A DNA stretch of 64,000 nucleotides from Ascaphus truei (Eukaryota; Chordata; Amphibia; Anura; Ascaphidae): assembly GCA_036426205.1 (NCBI GenBank), contig WSYH01000212.1, forward strand, positions 1-64,000, written 5' to 3'. The translations under genes and the position numbers were made by a program. Of this stretch, positions 43,735 to 55,092 are shown piece by piece; the first letter of the stretch is position 1; every line of letters begins with the position of its first letter. The notes under the pieces are model-generated. The model worked only from the letters and a program-made list of their open reading frames with translations, ran no database searches and was not told the origin of the DNA.

Positions 43735-45485
43735 GCATTGCTGCGAGTGGAAAGAAATACCAAAACCAGAATGTATATTCGATGTTTAGGGTCGATGGTG
43801 TATTCTATTGACGTCAATCCCCAAAATGGATGTGTGTATTATAACGGTAATGCCACACCGCCCACTTCTCCCAACCTGTACCTTTGCCCCATGATTATGG
43901 TTCAGCATCATCTTTGGTCAATAGCAGAAGGCATGCCCAGGAATGGTCAACGGGGGAGTTGCGGCAGGGGGAGCCACGGCGGGTGGGGTGCATCTGGCAC
44001 CACTGGGCCAGATTCCTCTACCCCGTGCATAGATATCTGAACTTACCCTTGTCCAGATATTACTGCGGATTGTAGGCCCACACCTTTCCCTGAGCATTCC
44101 CGGTTCTAAATGGACTCAAAACACCCCTTTCTCTTCCTTCGGCTTCTTGTTCACCTTGCTAAACGAACGAGGTAGCCTTTTCTCCTCCACGCCAAGGCAA
44201 AGCGACATAAGGCCAAGAACGAAACCTTCTGCTGACCCCAAAGCTAAGGTTTTCTTAGACGTAAGCCTCATTTATGTGAAGAAATATATGGGTAAAACCT
44301 CTCTCTACGCAAAACGAATGGCAGCCAACCCATCGACCCGCAGCCCACTTCCCATATGCTTCGACACACGGCTTTAGCTGTCCCGGAAATCATCATCCCC
44401 GGTCTTCTCCACCCTCATTCTTCTCCGGTTTCCATCTGACGACGCTGCCGCCTCTTCAATCCACGGGTCACTGTCTCCTTTCGGCTTAGACACCTCTGCT
44501 TCTCGGCCGGAAATCCAAGGTCCACTTCTCCATCCCTCTTCGACGCTACCGTTACCGCTTCTCCTCTACCGGGTATCCACAGGTCACCCCTCCACTCTCC
44601 ATTAATGCCGCTTCTCTCCATGGAACCCCCATCTCCTCCTTCCGTTGCACCCATCCCCCCGATGTCCAGACACCATGCACAAGAGCAGCTCTTGGACCGG
44701 ATGCTGAATGGGATAAGTGGGATCTCTCCGGGAATTCTATTGTGCTGGCATGATAGATCTGCTTCAGGATACCATGTTAAATCTGGAGCAACGGGTGCTA
44801 CAATGGAGCAACGGATGGATCCACGGATGGAGAGGATAGAGGCTGACTTGGCGGCATACTATTTTGCTCGGTGATAATGCCCTGTTTCCCCACGCCGGAG
44901 CAGGAGGGTGACATGGATTGTGATGAATGGGACCTTCGACCCCCTTCCATCACCAAGCGCCCCCCCTCCACCACAAGATGAGTGTTACATTTGCCGTTGA
45001 GCAGGACATGACAACCCCGTCAGACCACGCCAGGAACAACATGGCGACCCGCGACCGGAGAAGCTTCCCTCCCAGACATCCTACACTATCGCCCGTCGCC
45101 CAACACCACACCTCTCCCAAAAGACCTACACCCGCTCGGCATCGAAACGGTGCCCGACAATCACACTGCGCGATCTGACACGCTGCGCTTAGGGAGAAGT
45201 ATAGGGTTGATGAGTGCTTGTGCACCCACAAGTATGCCTTGATCATTTTTAAGCCCATGTTCCCTACACGTTGTACTGCGAGTGGGTGTTCAAGTGAACT
45301 ACGATGTGACTCCGATGGGTAAAAAGGTCCTTCCTCCTGCCAATTTAAAGGAAAAACATTGTGGAAGATTGCGGCGCTTTTATACAGTTACAGATCCTGT
45401 AATGAAAGGCTTAGAGACTGCATTAGGCGTTTTGCGCCATGCAAGGAATCGGCCATGGATTGACAATGTGGAGGACTGTCAGTGA
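43735..45485 (+). pseudogene. Unknown spliced gene G, left copy
   Basis: Acceptor tatttttaacag ends at 43734. The first exon (RVERNTKTRMYIRCL) ends at a donor near 43847. A later segment has LLDRMLNGISG and EQRMDPRMERIEADLA. The C-terminal part (about 45190-45485) reads KYALIIFKPMFPTR, then, after a shift, MGKKVLPPANLKEK, FYTVTDPVMKGLETALGVLR and a stop. The spacing of these last blocks vaguely resembles a BEN domain (a DNA/protein-binding module), but I cannot assign it with confidence. The same gene lies inverted at 59.76-61.47 kb, and indels in both copies break the frame. Poly-A signals follow near 45913 and 45950. Confidence 0.5.
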
Positions 45486-45769
45486 GACCATACTGTTGTG
45501 CTGAACTGTATTGTAATGTACATGTTTTGCCCTACAGTACCCTGCTGTACTTAAACACAGGAGATGTGTTGTGTGTTTTTTTCATCAGGACATGTCACAA
45601 CTCCAGTCCCTGAGGGCCGCAACGGCACGGTTTTCAATGTTGCCCTGAAAACCTGCCCTGTATGCTGCCCTCTGACTGAACTGGTGCAGGTCTGACTGAC
45701 AGTGTTGCGCACCATCCCACTGGTACTGTATCTGTATACATAACTGGGTGTTCTTAATGAAAGGAGATT

Positions 45770-46009
45770 TACTTAAAATGTCACTTTAACTCCCTTTGCC
45801 CCATGCACCAAAAATGTTTTGTGGCAGGCAGAACAATTTTAATAAGGCTGCAGAATGTATATGTGTTTTTGATGGTTTAGAATTGCTGTGCACTTTAATG
45901 TTTCAATATTGTAAATAAATGTTTTTTACTGACTCCACCAATAAAAGACCATGTTTGAGTTCGCCTCACATTGTTTTCCTTTGCTCATTTGCCAGTGTAA
46001 CAAATGGTA
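45770..46009 (+). repeat. 3' flank of gene G, copy 1
   Basis: tgtcactttaactccctttg, aaaatgttttgtggcag, tgtgcactttaatgtttca, then aataaa signals. Copies occur at 52235-52490 (direct) and at 53626-53880 and 59160-59440 (inverted). The bases between the gene G stop and this block (45486-45769) are also shared with the inverted copy near 59.5-59.75 kb. Confidence 0.8.
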
Positions 46010-46640
46010 CTGTAGAGGCTTGCTGCACCTGTTTTTTAACTGGCTGGTCGCGCAATTGGCGTAGGAACTACGGCAATTGCCCGTGGGAACTAGGTCAATT
46101 GGCGTGGGAATTCTATTTTAGGGCACCTAGAATAAAATTTATTTGGCCCCTAGATGTTTAGGAACCCCCTCACTTGACCACAAAGGGTCCGAGCAGTTAA
46201 CTGGCGGCGAGAAAGGGTCACCCCGGCGAGGAGGGTCCCACCATTGAGCGCAATGGCGGAGAAACCTTTTGACCGGCTAGTCAGAATGAGCAGAAACCTG
46301 GAACCCAGAACTCCGGTTCGTTCGAGCTAGAGGGCTCAAATTCGGTCACCATGTAGTCCTAGTGGTCGACAGGATTGCATGGCAATTGCGACCCTCTCGT
46401 GGCAAAAAACGGAGTCAGGGTGATGTTAAAATTTAGGTTTCAGCCATTGACTTGCATGGCAGAAAAAAAGCCACTTTGGTATTGTGCTTTTTAACCTGTC
46501 TTTTTTGTATCTCCGGTTCCAGGGATCTTGAAGGCTGATATTTTACCACTATGGCAAGGGTCCTCCCGCATGGGGACCAGGTAAATTCAACCCGCTCAGA
46601 CCCACAGAACGTTTTTTTACATTATATGTCTTACAGTATA
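46010..46640 (+). repeat. Module Q, copy 2 (plus orientation)
   Basis: Full-looking copy: gcgcaattggcgtaggaact, ggcccctagatgtt, gagcgcaatggcggagaaa, ttgacttgcatggcagaa, gggtcctcccgcatgg, acccgctcagacccacagaa. It begins with tandem 22-bp units around caattggcg. Confidence 0.8.
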
Positions 46641-46649
46641 TACAGGTTA

Positions 46650-47039
46650 TATATTTTTATTTTAAAGATATTAAAGAATGTACTGTATTGTATTAAAAAC
46701 ATGTGACTGTAAACCATAGTGACTGACAAATATTTCACACCCTGATGAAATACTGTCTCAGTGTACTCTCATTCTCACAGTGCTGTGCACATCAGATTTA
46801 CATTTCAAATTCGAGAGGGGATTTTCCAAGAATTACCCGTTCAAACAACAGGCCTCTAAGGGTTGGGGAGGGGGATGGTGTGATTAGACGCAGGCGTGCT
46901 GTGTGTTTTGTAGCTCAGCATGGTGGATTAAGAACACAATGGCAATATGCGGCAGATCACCGACCCAGTGGAGAGGGGGGATGGTACTGTAGGCTAGGGT
47001 GACTCAGCCGATTGACGCTTGGCTAGGGAGGGATTAAAA
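46650..47039 (+). repeat. Module R, copy 1
   Basis: 46650-46890 repeats 63755-64000 in the same orientation with few differences (aaagaatgtactgtattgta, ctgtgcacatcagatttaca, ggcctctaagggttgggg). The 85-codon frame across it has no recognised domain. Copy 2 runs off the window end, so its full length is unknown. Confidence 0.8.
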
Positions 47040-50000
47040 ACTCTGGAGTTGTGTGGCTGAAATAGTTAACACGCAGTGTCATTTCAAAAGGCAGTTCACA
47101 TAATAAGACCGCCATGTGAGACAGATCCCGGATAGAAGCAGCTGTACGGATGCTGCAGGACATCGCAACCACGAATACAGAGAGGCCCACCAGAGAAGGG
47201 ACCGCGCGGTTGGATTCACGCTCACCGGTCAGTTAGACGGCTTCACGTCCGTGTCGGGTTATTAACCCATTGCTATAGACTTACTGCTTACTGCCTATAT
47301 TTCTTACCGTATACCTTAGGTGACAGAGTACTCCGCTTGCTTAATATTAGAAACAATTCAGACTTGCCAGCAAGGTTTCTTTAGATCACCCAATTTAGGG
47401 GTCATCCCCTTACTCACCTCTTCTAGAGATATTGTGGTAGCTCATTTAACCATAGCATAACATATGGACTTTATTATTATCTACATGACCTGGCACTGGT
47501 GGGCATTGTGCATACATAGACTATATTTTTTTCTTATATGAAGGAAAAGTCTTTTTTTTTATGCATATAAGTGTTCACATTGATCATGGAGTTTTTTTCT
47601 CATCGGACATTTGTTGTTTGACTAACGGCCATTATTTACACTATTTTATTATGGAAGAATTCCCTGAAGAAGCTCCCCAAGAGGAAGGCACTGATACATA
47701 TGTGTTTAGGTGCGTGACCATACAAGCGGAGCAGAAAGGCTCAGCATATATTTGATGAGAGTGGGAATATAGCTGAGGAAACCATCTGACCTGGTTACCT
47801 ATTTCAGAGATTGTAAAATCTCCTATCTTTAAACATTAGGCTATGGGTGGGACATCACATCGTTAGAGAATTATAGCAATACAGTTAATAGAATACCACG
47901 GGGTCTCGAATTAAAAAATCGCCCACCTTTGGGTTTGCCAGTAAAAGAATTTGAGAATAAGTGGGGGCAGTACTGATGAATGCTCCTTTAAACTAATAGG
48001 ACTGATAATAGCTCACAAGAATGAAGAAAGGTCTTTTTAGAAAAAGACATCAAAGAGCTAAAAATTCAACTGAGGCCCTTAAGTAAAATGGAGCATTTTG
48101 GCAGTAATGACATTATTTGTGTCCCAGATGGTGGACGAAGTAAAAAAAACTATCCTGGAAAAAAGCAGATAAGTTTGAAAGGGACAAACAGGATTATATA
48201 AAAAACAGGTCTCTTCTGGGAAAGAAATCCTAGTCAAATAACAACGCCCCAGGGGGCAGATCCAAATCCCCACAAAATAAACCTAGTGGGAAGATAGGGG
48301 ATCTTCCCACCCCAAAAAATCAATCTTAAAAAATAAGTATACGAAGTGTCCAGTGCAGATTCAGATAACTCAGAGGGAGAAAATAGAAGTCCAGTACCTT
48401 TGACAAGAGTGAGGATAATGGAAGAAAAAAAGCACAGGTGGAGTCTACAAACTCATCCCTGGAGGTCGAACGAATACCAATGCACATACACATGATAGAT
48501 ACGGACCATCTACCTCATCTCTTCACCCGCATTTTTAGGACGCGGGGTCCAAGAGGAAGAGGGGACCTACAAAGATGTCAACAAAAAGGAAAAAAATACA
48601 GTTAGCAGAGGACAATGTTATCAATATTTCACATGTGACATTGACTTTTGATCAACTTTCTCTCCTCAATAAGGGGCTAAAACTTCGCCCCCTGAGTAAC
48701 CTTTCATTTGTTTGACACTATCATAGATCTGCTAGTGTTTTCAACACCCGTAACTGGCATTAACAAGTTTTTTTCATTAGAAGTCCAGCGGATCTATCCA
48801 TGGAAGTCCCGATAATGTTACCCTCTGAAAACTGATGTGAATAATCTGAGTATGTGTAGAAAAGGTTGGTCATTCAGAGAATACTGTGCTATGACAGATT
48901 TGGAGGGCTGCTCGATGAACAATCCAGCGCACACCAAACAATGATCCCCACTGATTTCTTCAAACACGAACACACACATTTAGGAAAAGATCTATCTTTG
49001 CGCCAATCAATCCAAGGCCCTTGTGTGTCCACTTTTGAAAAACTGTGGAAGGGCCCTGAAAATGTTAGCTGAGGATTTGAAATTGATAAGAGTTACAGTG
49101 ATATCTAACGAGGTCTGAGAGACGGGAGCTATTGAGACTCCAAAAGATAAATCCATCATAATAAAAAAACAGACAAAGAGGAGCAATAGTCGTCCGTCCC
49201 TGGAGGACACAATAGAGAATCCCTCACAACTGGGAGATACAGTGTCCTACAAAAAAACTGAAAACAGATCCTACACAAGGTTCCTCGGGGAGTTGAAAAC
49301 ACTCCTCACTTGGTGAGGTATATATGTCCTCAATCCTAAAGAGTTGGGCTTCCTGTACACACAACATCCTGTCACACCTATTTTTTTTACCATCTCCCAA
49401 AATCCATAAGACCCTGACGCATCCGCCGGTAGGCCGTTTGTCGGGTTGGATCTTTGGAGATGGTTTATCACGTTTGTTGAATCTTTTGCAGCCTAGTGCT
49501 AAGTCTACCTCCTTTATCAAGGACTCTCAAGAGACCTCATGAGGATTGAAATTTTACAATGGAACCATAACTGTATAGGGGTAACGATGGATGGTGCAAT
49601 CTCTGTACACCTCATTAGCCATAGACAAGGCATAGAGGCTGCTCAAAACTTTTTTGAATGAATCTGATCTCTCCCCTGCACTGTGTGTTTTCCTTATTGA
49701 ATCCATCACTTTTTTACTCACACACAATTATTTCTGTTATGATGCACAATTTTATTTACAACTTATAGGCACAGCTATGGGCACGTCATTTGATCACCTT
49801 CGTACGCGAATCTTTTTATGGGACTATGGGAATCACTTTTATTTTACGGTGATCAAAATATGTATAGGAACCACATCATCTTTTATAGACGCTATATAGA
49901 TGATCTTATTTTTGTTTGGGAGGGTATGCACATGCTCTGGATACTTTTATCCAGTCTTTAAATATTAATGATTATAATTTACACTTCACATATGACACAG

Positions 50001-52200
50001 TATTCACCACATTTGTTATTTAGACCTTAGGATTTATATAGACATGGAGGAGAGATTCAGACCGATGTGTACAGGAAGCCCAATTCGAGGAACACTTATT
50101 TCTGATGGCAAGCAGCATCATGCTGCACCACTAAAGAGGGGCATCAACCCAAGGACAATTAATGCGCTTAAAAAGATTGTGCTCCACGGAAGAGAATTTG
50201 AATACAGTCAAAAAAACTGGTTCAAGATTTGTGGAGAGAGGATACAAAGAACAAGAGCTTTTTAGACACTCTAGCTCTGGTTAAGAGCATGAAGAGAGAG
50301 GATCTACTCTCCACAAATGCTGGCAGAAGGAATCAGTGGGGTAAGAGGAGGGTGGTAACCATTACCACTCTTCATTACACAGGCAGAGTAACACAATCAC
50401 ACATTATTAGATCAATAGTGGAGAAACACTGGGACACGCTTAAACTAGACCAAGATCTTAAACATCACTGAGAAAGGGCCAACTAGTTTTCCCGCAAAGC
50501 TAAATCTGTGGCACGGTATCTATCACACGAGTCTGTTTTCATCAAGGTTTCCGATGGCATACGAAACATACCTAAAGGTTTCTACAAATGCAGCCGGTGT
50601 AATATCTGCCAATATTCAAATGCATTGAAAGAGATTAAATGTTTAAACCAAGGGAACCAAAAAAATACGACATTCATCAACTGCAACACCCACTACGTGG
50701 TGTATATGATTACGTGTAGGTGCAACATGATTTATATCGGACGCACAACAAGAGCTTTAAAGCTCAGAATCCAAGAGCACGTGCGGCTTATAAAGAAAAA
50801 TGACACGTTGCACCCCGTTCCAAGACACTTTAATATGTGCCCTAAGGGTGGACTTGAGGGGTTTTCTTTTTCAGCCTGGAACACGTACCAGTGGCAAAGA
50901 GGGGAGGGACAGACTAAAACAGTTGGAATAAAAGAGAAATGATGTGGATCTACTGTATGAATAGTCTCCACCCCTCTGGATTAATTGTAGACTGGGAACT
51001 GGCCATTTCTTGTAAATGACAGTTAAGGGTGAAAAGAGTGGAGAGTGAGGAACCGATAAGAACAAAACTAGATATTAATAATTAATAAAACATAATCTCA
51101 ATATAATTAGAAGTATGACAGGTATACACTATTCCTTATTTATTTAAGAGGGTATTATAAATCAAAAATTGTATCGATATTTGTATGTGCGACTATTGAG
51201 AATGTCGGCGACATTATAGTTATGTTTATTGTCAATGGTAAAAACAATAAAAATAGAATCATTATAGCTCCAGGTTTTGTAAGAGACATTTTTCTATAAC
51301 CCCTACATGCAATTAAATGTAGCTCCTCACCTCTAAACACAATAACATAACAAATCATCTCACTCTACAGTCTCTGATAAGAGCATTATTAATGTAATAA
51401 GCTATAATAAGTAGTAGGTGGCTGTTGTCCACAATGGTTTTTATATAATTTTTCTTATTATATAATTTTTTCATGTCTATGTTTATTTTGCTATAATATG
51501 CTTTTTTTTCTTTGTTTTTACTTATGCTTATATGTGGCTTAAAATATCTTTATGTTTGTCTCAATTAACAGTCTTGATGATTTGATTTTATTCTAATACG
51601 TGTCTTCTCTGTTAAGGGAAAGTCTTTTATAGTGGATTCTTTGTAGTATCCTATATTGTTTTTAAATTCATGTATTTCCCTTGTATCATATTCCTATAGA
51701 AACCGACTCCAACATTATATGCCTGTGTAGGTACCATCATAGTTGTTTATATACTGCCACAGCAACCTGTAGTAGAACCAAGATTAATTTGAGGACTTAT
51801 ATGTTATGCTTCTCCAGTATTTCCTAATTCTTAACCCCCGAGTGCTGTAATTACACATCAATACATATATAAGGTAACAAACACATAAGGTATGGGACTG
51901 CAATAGTGCAATGACTTAACAGGTGATGCCGTACATGGGCAACACCCTCCACCTGTTTCATTTAGTAATTAGGGCTATAAATGAGAGTCTGGCAGACACA
52001 AGGAATACTCTTTGATAAAGTTCCGTTAGGAACGAAAACGCGTCAGAGGACGGTGGACATGTAATTTTAATGGCGTGTTAAGCCACAATAAAGCCTTTTT
52101 TCATGTTTTTGCACATGCCCTAGCCAGAGTGTCATTTTGCAGTGCTCGTATCCCCCCCCCCCCCCTTTTTCCATCATAATAATTGATGAATAAACCCCCA
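47040..52200 (+). pseudogene. PLE-G, left arm copy, many single-base indels
   Basis: Same element as PLE-H in opposite orientation. In order: MEEFPEEAPQEEGTDTYVFR (47651), a broken N-terminal region and RT in pieces (MNESDLSPALCVFLIESITF at 49654, IGTAMGTSFDHLR). Then a 144-codon frame (50508-50942) holding the linker KGFYKCSRCNICQ and the nuclease VVYMITCRCNMIYIGRTTRA. Differences from PLE-H are dominated by one-base deletions, often in homopolymers. Its 5' region (47040-47270) extends beyond that of PLE-H. It ends with a hammerhead-like motif and a C run at about 52149-52164. Confidence 0.85.
52008..52048 (+). ncRNA. Hammerhead-like motif of PLE-G, C3U/G8A type
   Basis: Stem I CUCU/AGAG, core UUGAUAA plus A, stem II GUUCC/GGAAC with GUUA loop, then GAAAA (one A more than PLE-H), C-GC-GUC. 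The cleavage position is C. Confidence 0.6.
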
Positions 52201-52234
52201 AAGACAACCCCAAATACAGTACATAAAAGCATAT

Positions 52235-52490
52235 CACTTTAACCCCCTGTGCCCCATGCCCAAAAATGTTTTGTGGCAGAAGAATTTAATAAGGCTGTAG
52301 AATGTATTATTGTGTGTTGAGGTTTTGAATTGCTGTGCACTTTAATGTTTCAACATTGTACAGTACTGTACAGTATGTGTAAATAAATGTTTTTGTTACT
52401 GACTCACAATAAAAGAATAAGTTGAATTGCCTCAAATTGTTTCCATTTGCTCCTTTGACAGCGAACAAATGTAGAGGCTTGCTGCACATG
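52235..52490 (+). repeat. 3' flank of gene G, copy 2
   Basis: Matches 45.77-46.01 kb without the gene itself (ccccatgcccaaaaatgttt, tgtgcactttaatgtttca, caataaaagaa). It includes a tactgtacagtac palindromic patch at about 52360. Confidence 0.8.
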
Positions 52491-52945
52491 TTTTTTACTG
52501 GCTGTTCGCGCAATTGGCGTAGGAACTAACGGCAATTGGCGTAGGAACTACGGAATTTGGTGGTGAACTAGGTCATTGGCGTGGAACTACTGTTTTAGGC
52601 ACCTAGAAATAAAATTTTTGTTGGCCCCTAGATGTTGGACCCCCCTCACTTGACCCACAGGTTCCGAGCAGTAATGGCGGTGAGAAAAGGTCACGCCGGC
52701 GAGGAGGGTCCTACCATTGAGCGCAATGGCGGAGAAAGCTTTGAACCGCTAAGTCAGAATGAGCAGAAACCTGAACCCAGAACTCCGGTTCGGTTCGAGC
52801 TGGAGGGCTCAATTTGGTCACCATGTAGTCTATAGTTGCGGCGGATGCATGGCAAATTGCGACCCTCTCCTACAACAGAACGGAGTCAGGGTTGATGTTA
52901 AAATTTCAGGTTTCTGCCATTGACTTGCATGGCAGAAAAAAAGCC
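52491..52945 (+). repeat. Module Q, copy 3, truncated at the palindrome centre
   Basis: Plus-orientation Q up to ggcagaaaaaaagcc, where it flips into the reverse-orientation copy. It has numerous one-base deletions relative to copy 4. Confidence 0.8.
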
Positions 52946-53625
52946 CCCCGTGAACTTGACCGAGGCCCTAAGTAGTTCCCACGCCAATTGCGCGGATATA
53001 ATGTAAAATAACCCGTTCTGTGGGTCTGAGCGGGTTGAAATTTACCTGGTCCTCATGCGGGAGGACCCTTGCCATAGTGGCAAAATATCAGCCTTGCACG
53101 ACCCCCGGAACCGGAGGTACCAAAAGACAGTTTAAAAGCACATTACCAAAGTGGCTTTTTTTCTGCCATGCAAGTCAATGGCAGAAACCTGAATTTTAAC
53201 ATCACCCTGACTCCGTTCTGTTGCTAGGAGAGGGTCGCAATTTGCCATGCAATCCTGCCGCAACTAGGACTACATGGTGACCAAATTTGAGCCCTCCAGC
53301 TCGAACCGAACCGGAGTTCTGGGTTCCAGGTTTCTGCTCATTCTGACTTAGCCGGTTCAAAGCTTTCTCCGCCATTGCGCTCAATGGTAGGACCCTCCTC
53401 GCCGGCGTGACCTTTTCTCACCGCCATTACTGCTCGGACCCTGTTGGGGTCAAGTGAGGGGGTTCCTAACATCTAGGGGCCAAATAAATTTTATTTCTAG
53501 GTGCCCTAAAACAGTAGTTCCCACGCCAATTGACCTAGTTCCCACACCAATTTCCGTAGTTCCTACGCCAATTGCCGTAGTTCCTACGCCAATTGCGCGA
53601 CCAGCCAGTAAAAAACAGTGCAGCA
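52946..53625 (-). repeat. Module Q, copy 4 (reverse), with 22-bp tandem units
   Basis: Complete reverse-orientation Q. 52946-53155 forms the unpaired loop of the large inverted repeat; the rest pairs with copy 3. At 53514-53597 four units of about 21 bp (gtagttcctacgccaattgc) stand in tandem. Confidence 0.8.
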
Positions 53626-53880
53626 AGCCTCTACATTTGTTACGCTGTCAAAGGAGCAAATGGAAACAATTTGAGGCAATTCAACTTATTCTTTTATTGG
53701 TGAGTCAGTACAAAAACATTTATTTACACATACTGTACAGTACTGTACAATGTTGAAACATTTAAAGTGCACAGCAATTCAAAACATCAACACACAATAA
53801 TACATTCTACAGCCTTTATTAAATTCTTCTGCCACAAAACATTTTTGGAGCATGGGGCACAGGGGGTTAAAGTGACTTGC
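53626..53880 (-). repeat. 3' flank of gene G, copy 3 (inverted)
   Basis: Reverse complement of 52235-52490: ccaaaaatgttt reads as aaacatttttgg, and cttttattgg carries the inverted aataaa. Part of the right arm. Confidence 0.8.
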
Positions 53881-54064
53881 TTTTTATGTACTGTATTTGG
53901 GGGTTGTCTTTGGGGGTTTATTCATCAAATTATTATGATGGAAAAAAGGGGGGGGGGGGGATACGAGCACTGCAAAAATGACACTCTGGCTAGGGCATGT
54001 GCAAAAACATGAAAAAAGGCTTTATTGTGGCTTAACACGCCATTAAAATTACATGTCCACCGTC

Positions 54065-54104
54065 CTCTGACGCGTTTCGTTCCTAACGGAACTTTATCAA
54101 AGAG
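54065..54104 (-). ncRNA. Hammerhead-like motif of PLE-H, C3U/G8A type
   Basis: On the minus strand: CUCU/AGAG stem I, core UUGAUAA plus A, GUUCC/GGAAC stem II with GUUA loop, GAAAC-GC-GUC. Only positions 3 and 8 and the extra A deviate from the consensus. Confidence 0.7.
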
Positions 54105-55092
54105 TATTCCTTGTGTCTGCCAGACTCCTCATTTATAGCCCTAATTACTTAATTGAAACAGGTGGAGGGTGTTGCCCATGTACGGCATCACCTGTTAAGT
54201 CATTGCACTATTGCAGTCCCATACCTTATGTGTTTGTTACCTTATATATGTATTGATGTGTAATTACAGCACTCGGGGGGTTAAGAAATACTGGAGAAGC
54301 ATAACTATAAGTCCTCAAATTAATCTTGGTTCTAACTACAGGTTGCTGTGGCAGTATATAAACAACTATGATGGTACCTACACAGGCATATAATGTTGGA
54401 GTCCGGTTTCTATAGGAATATGATACAAGGAGAATACATGAATTTAAAACAATATAGGATACTTACAAAGAATCCACTATAAAAGACTTTCCCTTAACAG
54501 AGAAAGACACGTATTAGAATAAAATCAAATCATCAAGACTGTTAATTGAGACAACATAAAGATATTTTAAGCACATATAAGCATAAGTAAAAAACAAAGA
54601 AAAAAGACATATTATAGCAAAATAAACATAGACATGAAAAAAATTATATAATAAGAAAAATTATTAAAAACCATTGTGGACAACAGACCCTACTACATTA
54701 TTATAGCTTATTACATATAATAATGCTCTTATCAGAGACTGTAGAGTGGAGATTTGTTATGTTATTGTTTTAGAGGTGAGGAGCTACATTTAATTGCATG
54801 TAGGGGTTATAGAAAAATGTCTCTTACATAACCTGGAGCTATATGATTCTATTTTTATATTTTTTACCATATGACAATAAACATAACTATAATGTCGCCG
54901 ACATTCTCAATTAGTCGCACATACCAATTATCGATACATTTTTGCTTATATAATACCCTCTTAAATAAATAAGGAATAGTGTATACCATGTCATACTTCT
55001 AATTCATATTGAGATTATGTTTATAATTATTAATATCTAGTTTTGTTCTTATCGGTTCCTCACTCTCCACTCTTTTCACCCTTAACTGTCAT

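Noticed and set aside
44415..45258. Minus-strand frames opposite gene G
   Set aside because: Gene G splice sites and its conserved blocks between copies run on the plus strand here; the antisense frames are not conserved in the right copy.
46745..47002. 85-codon frame in module R as a gene
   Set aside because: The direct repeat at 63.8 kb has indels that break the same frame, and no domain is visible.
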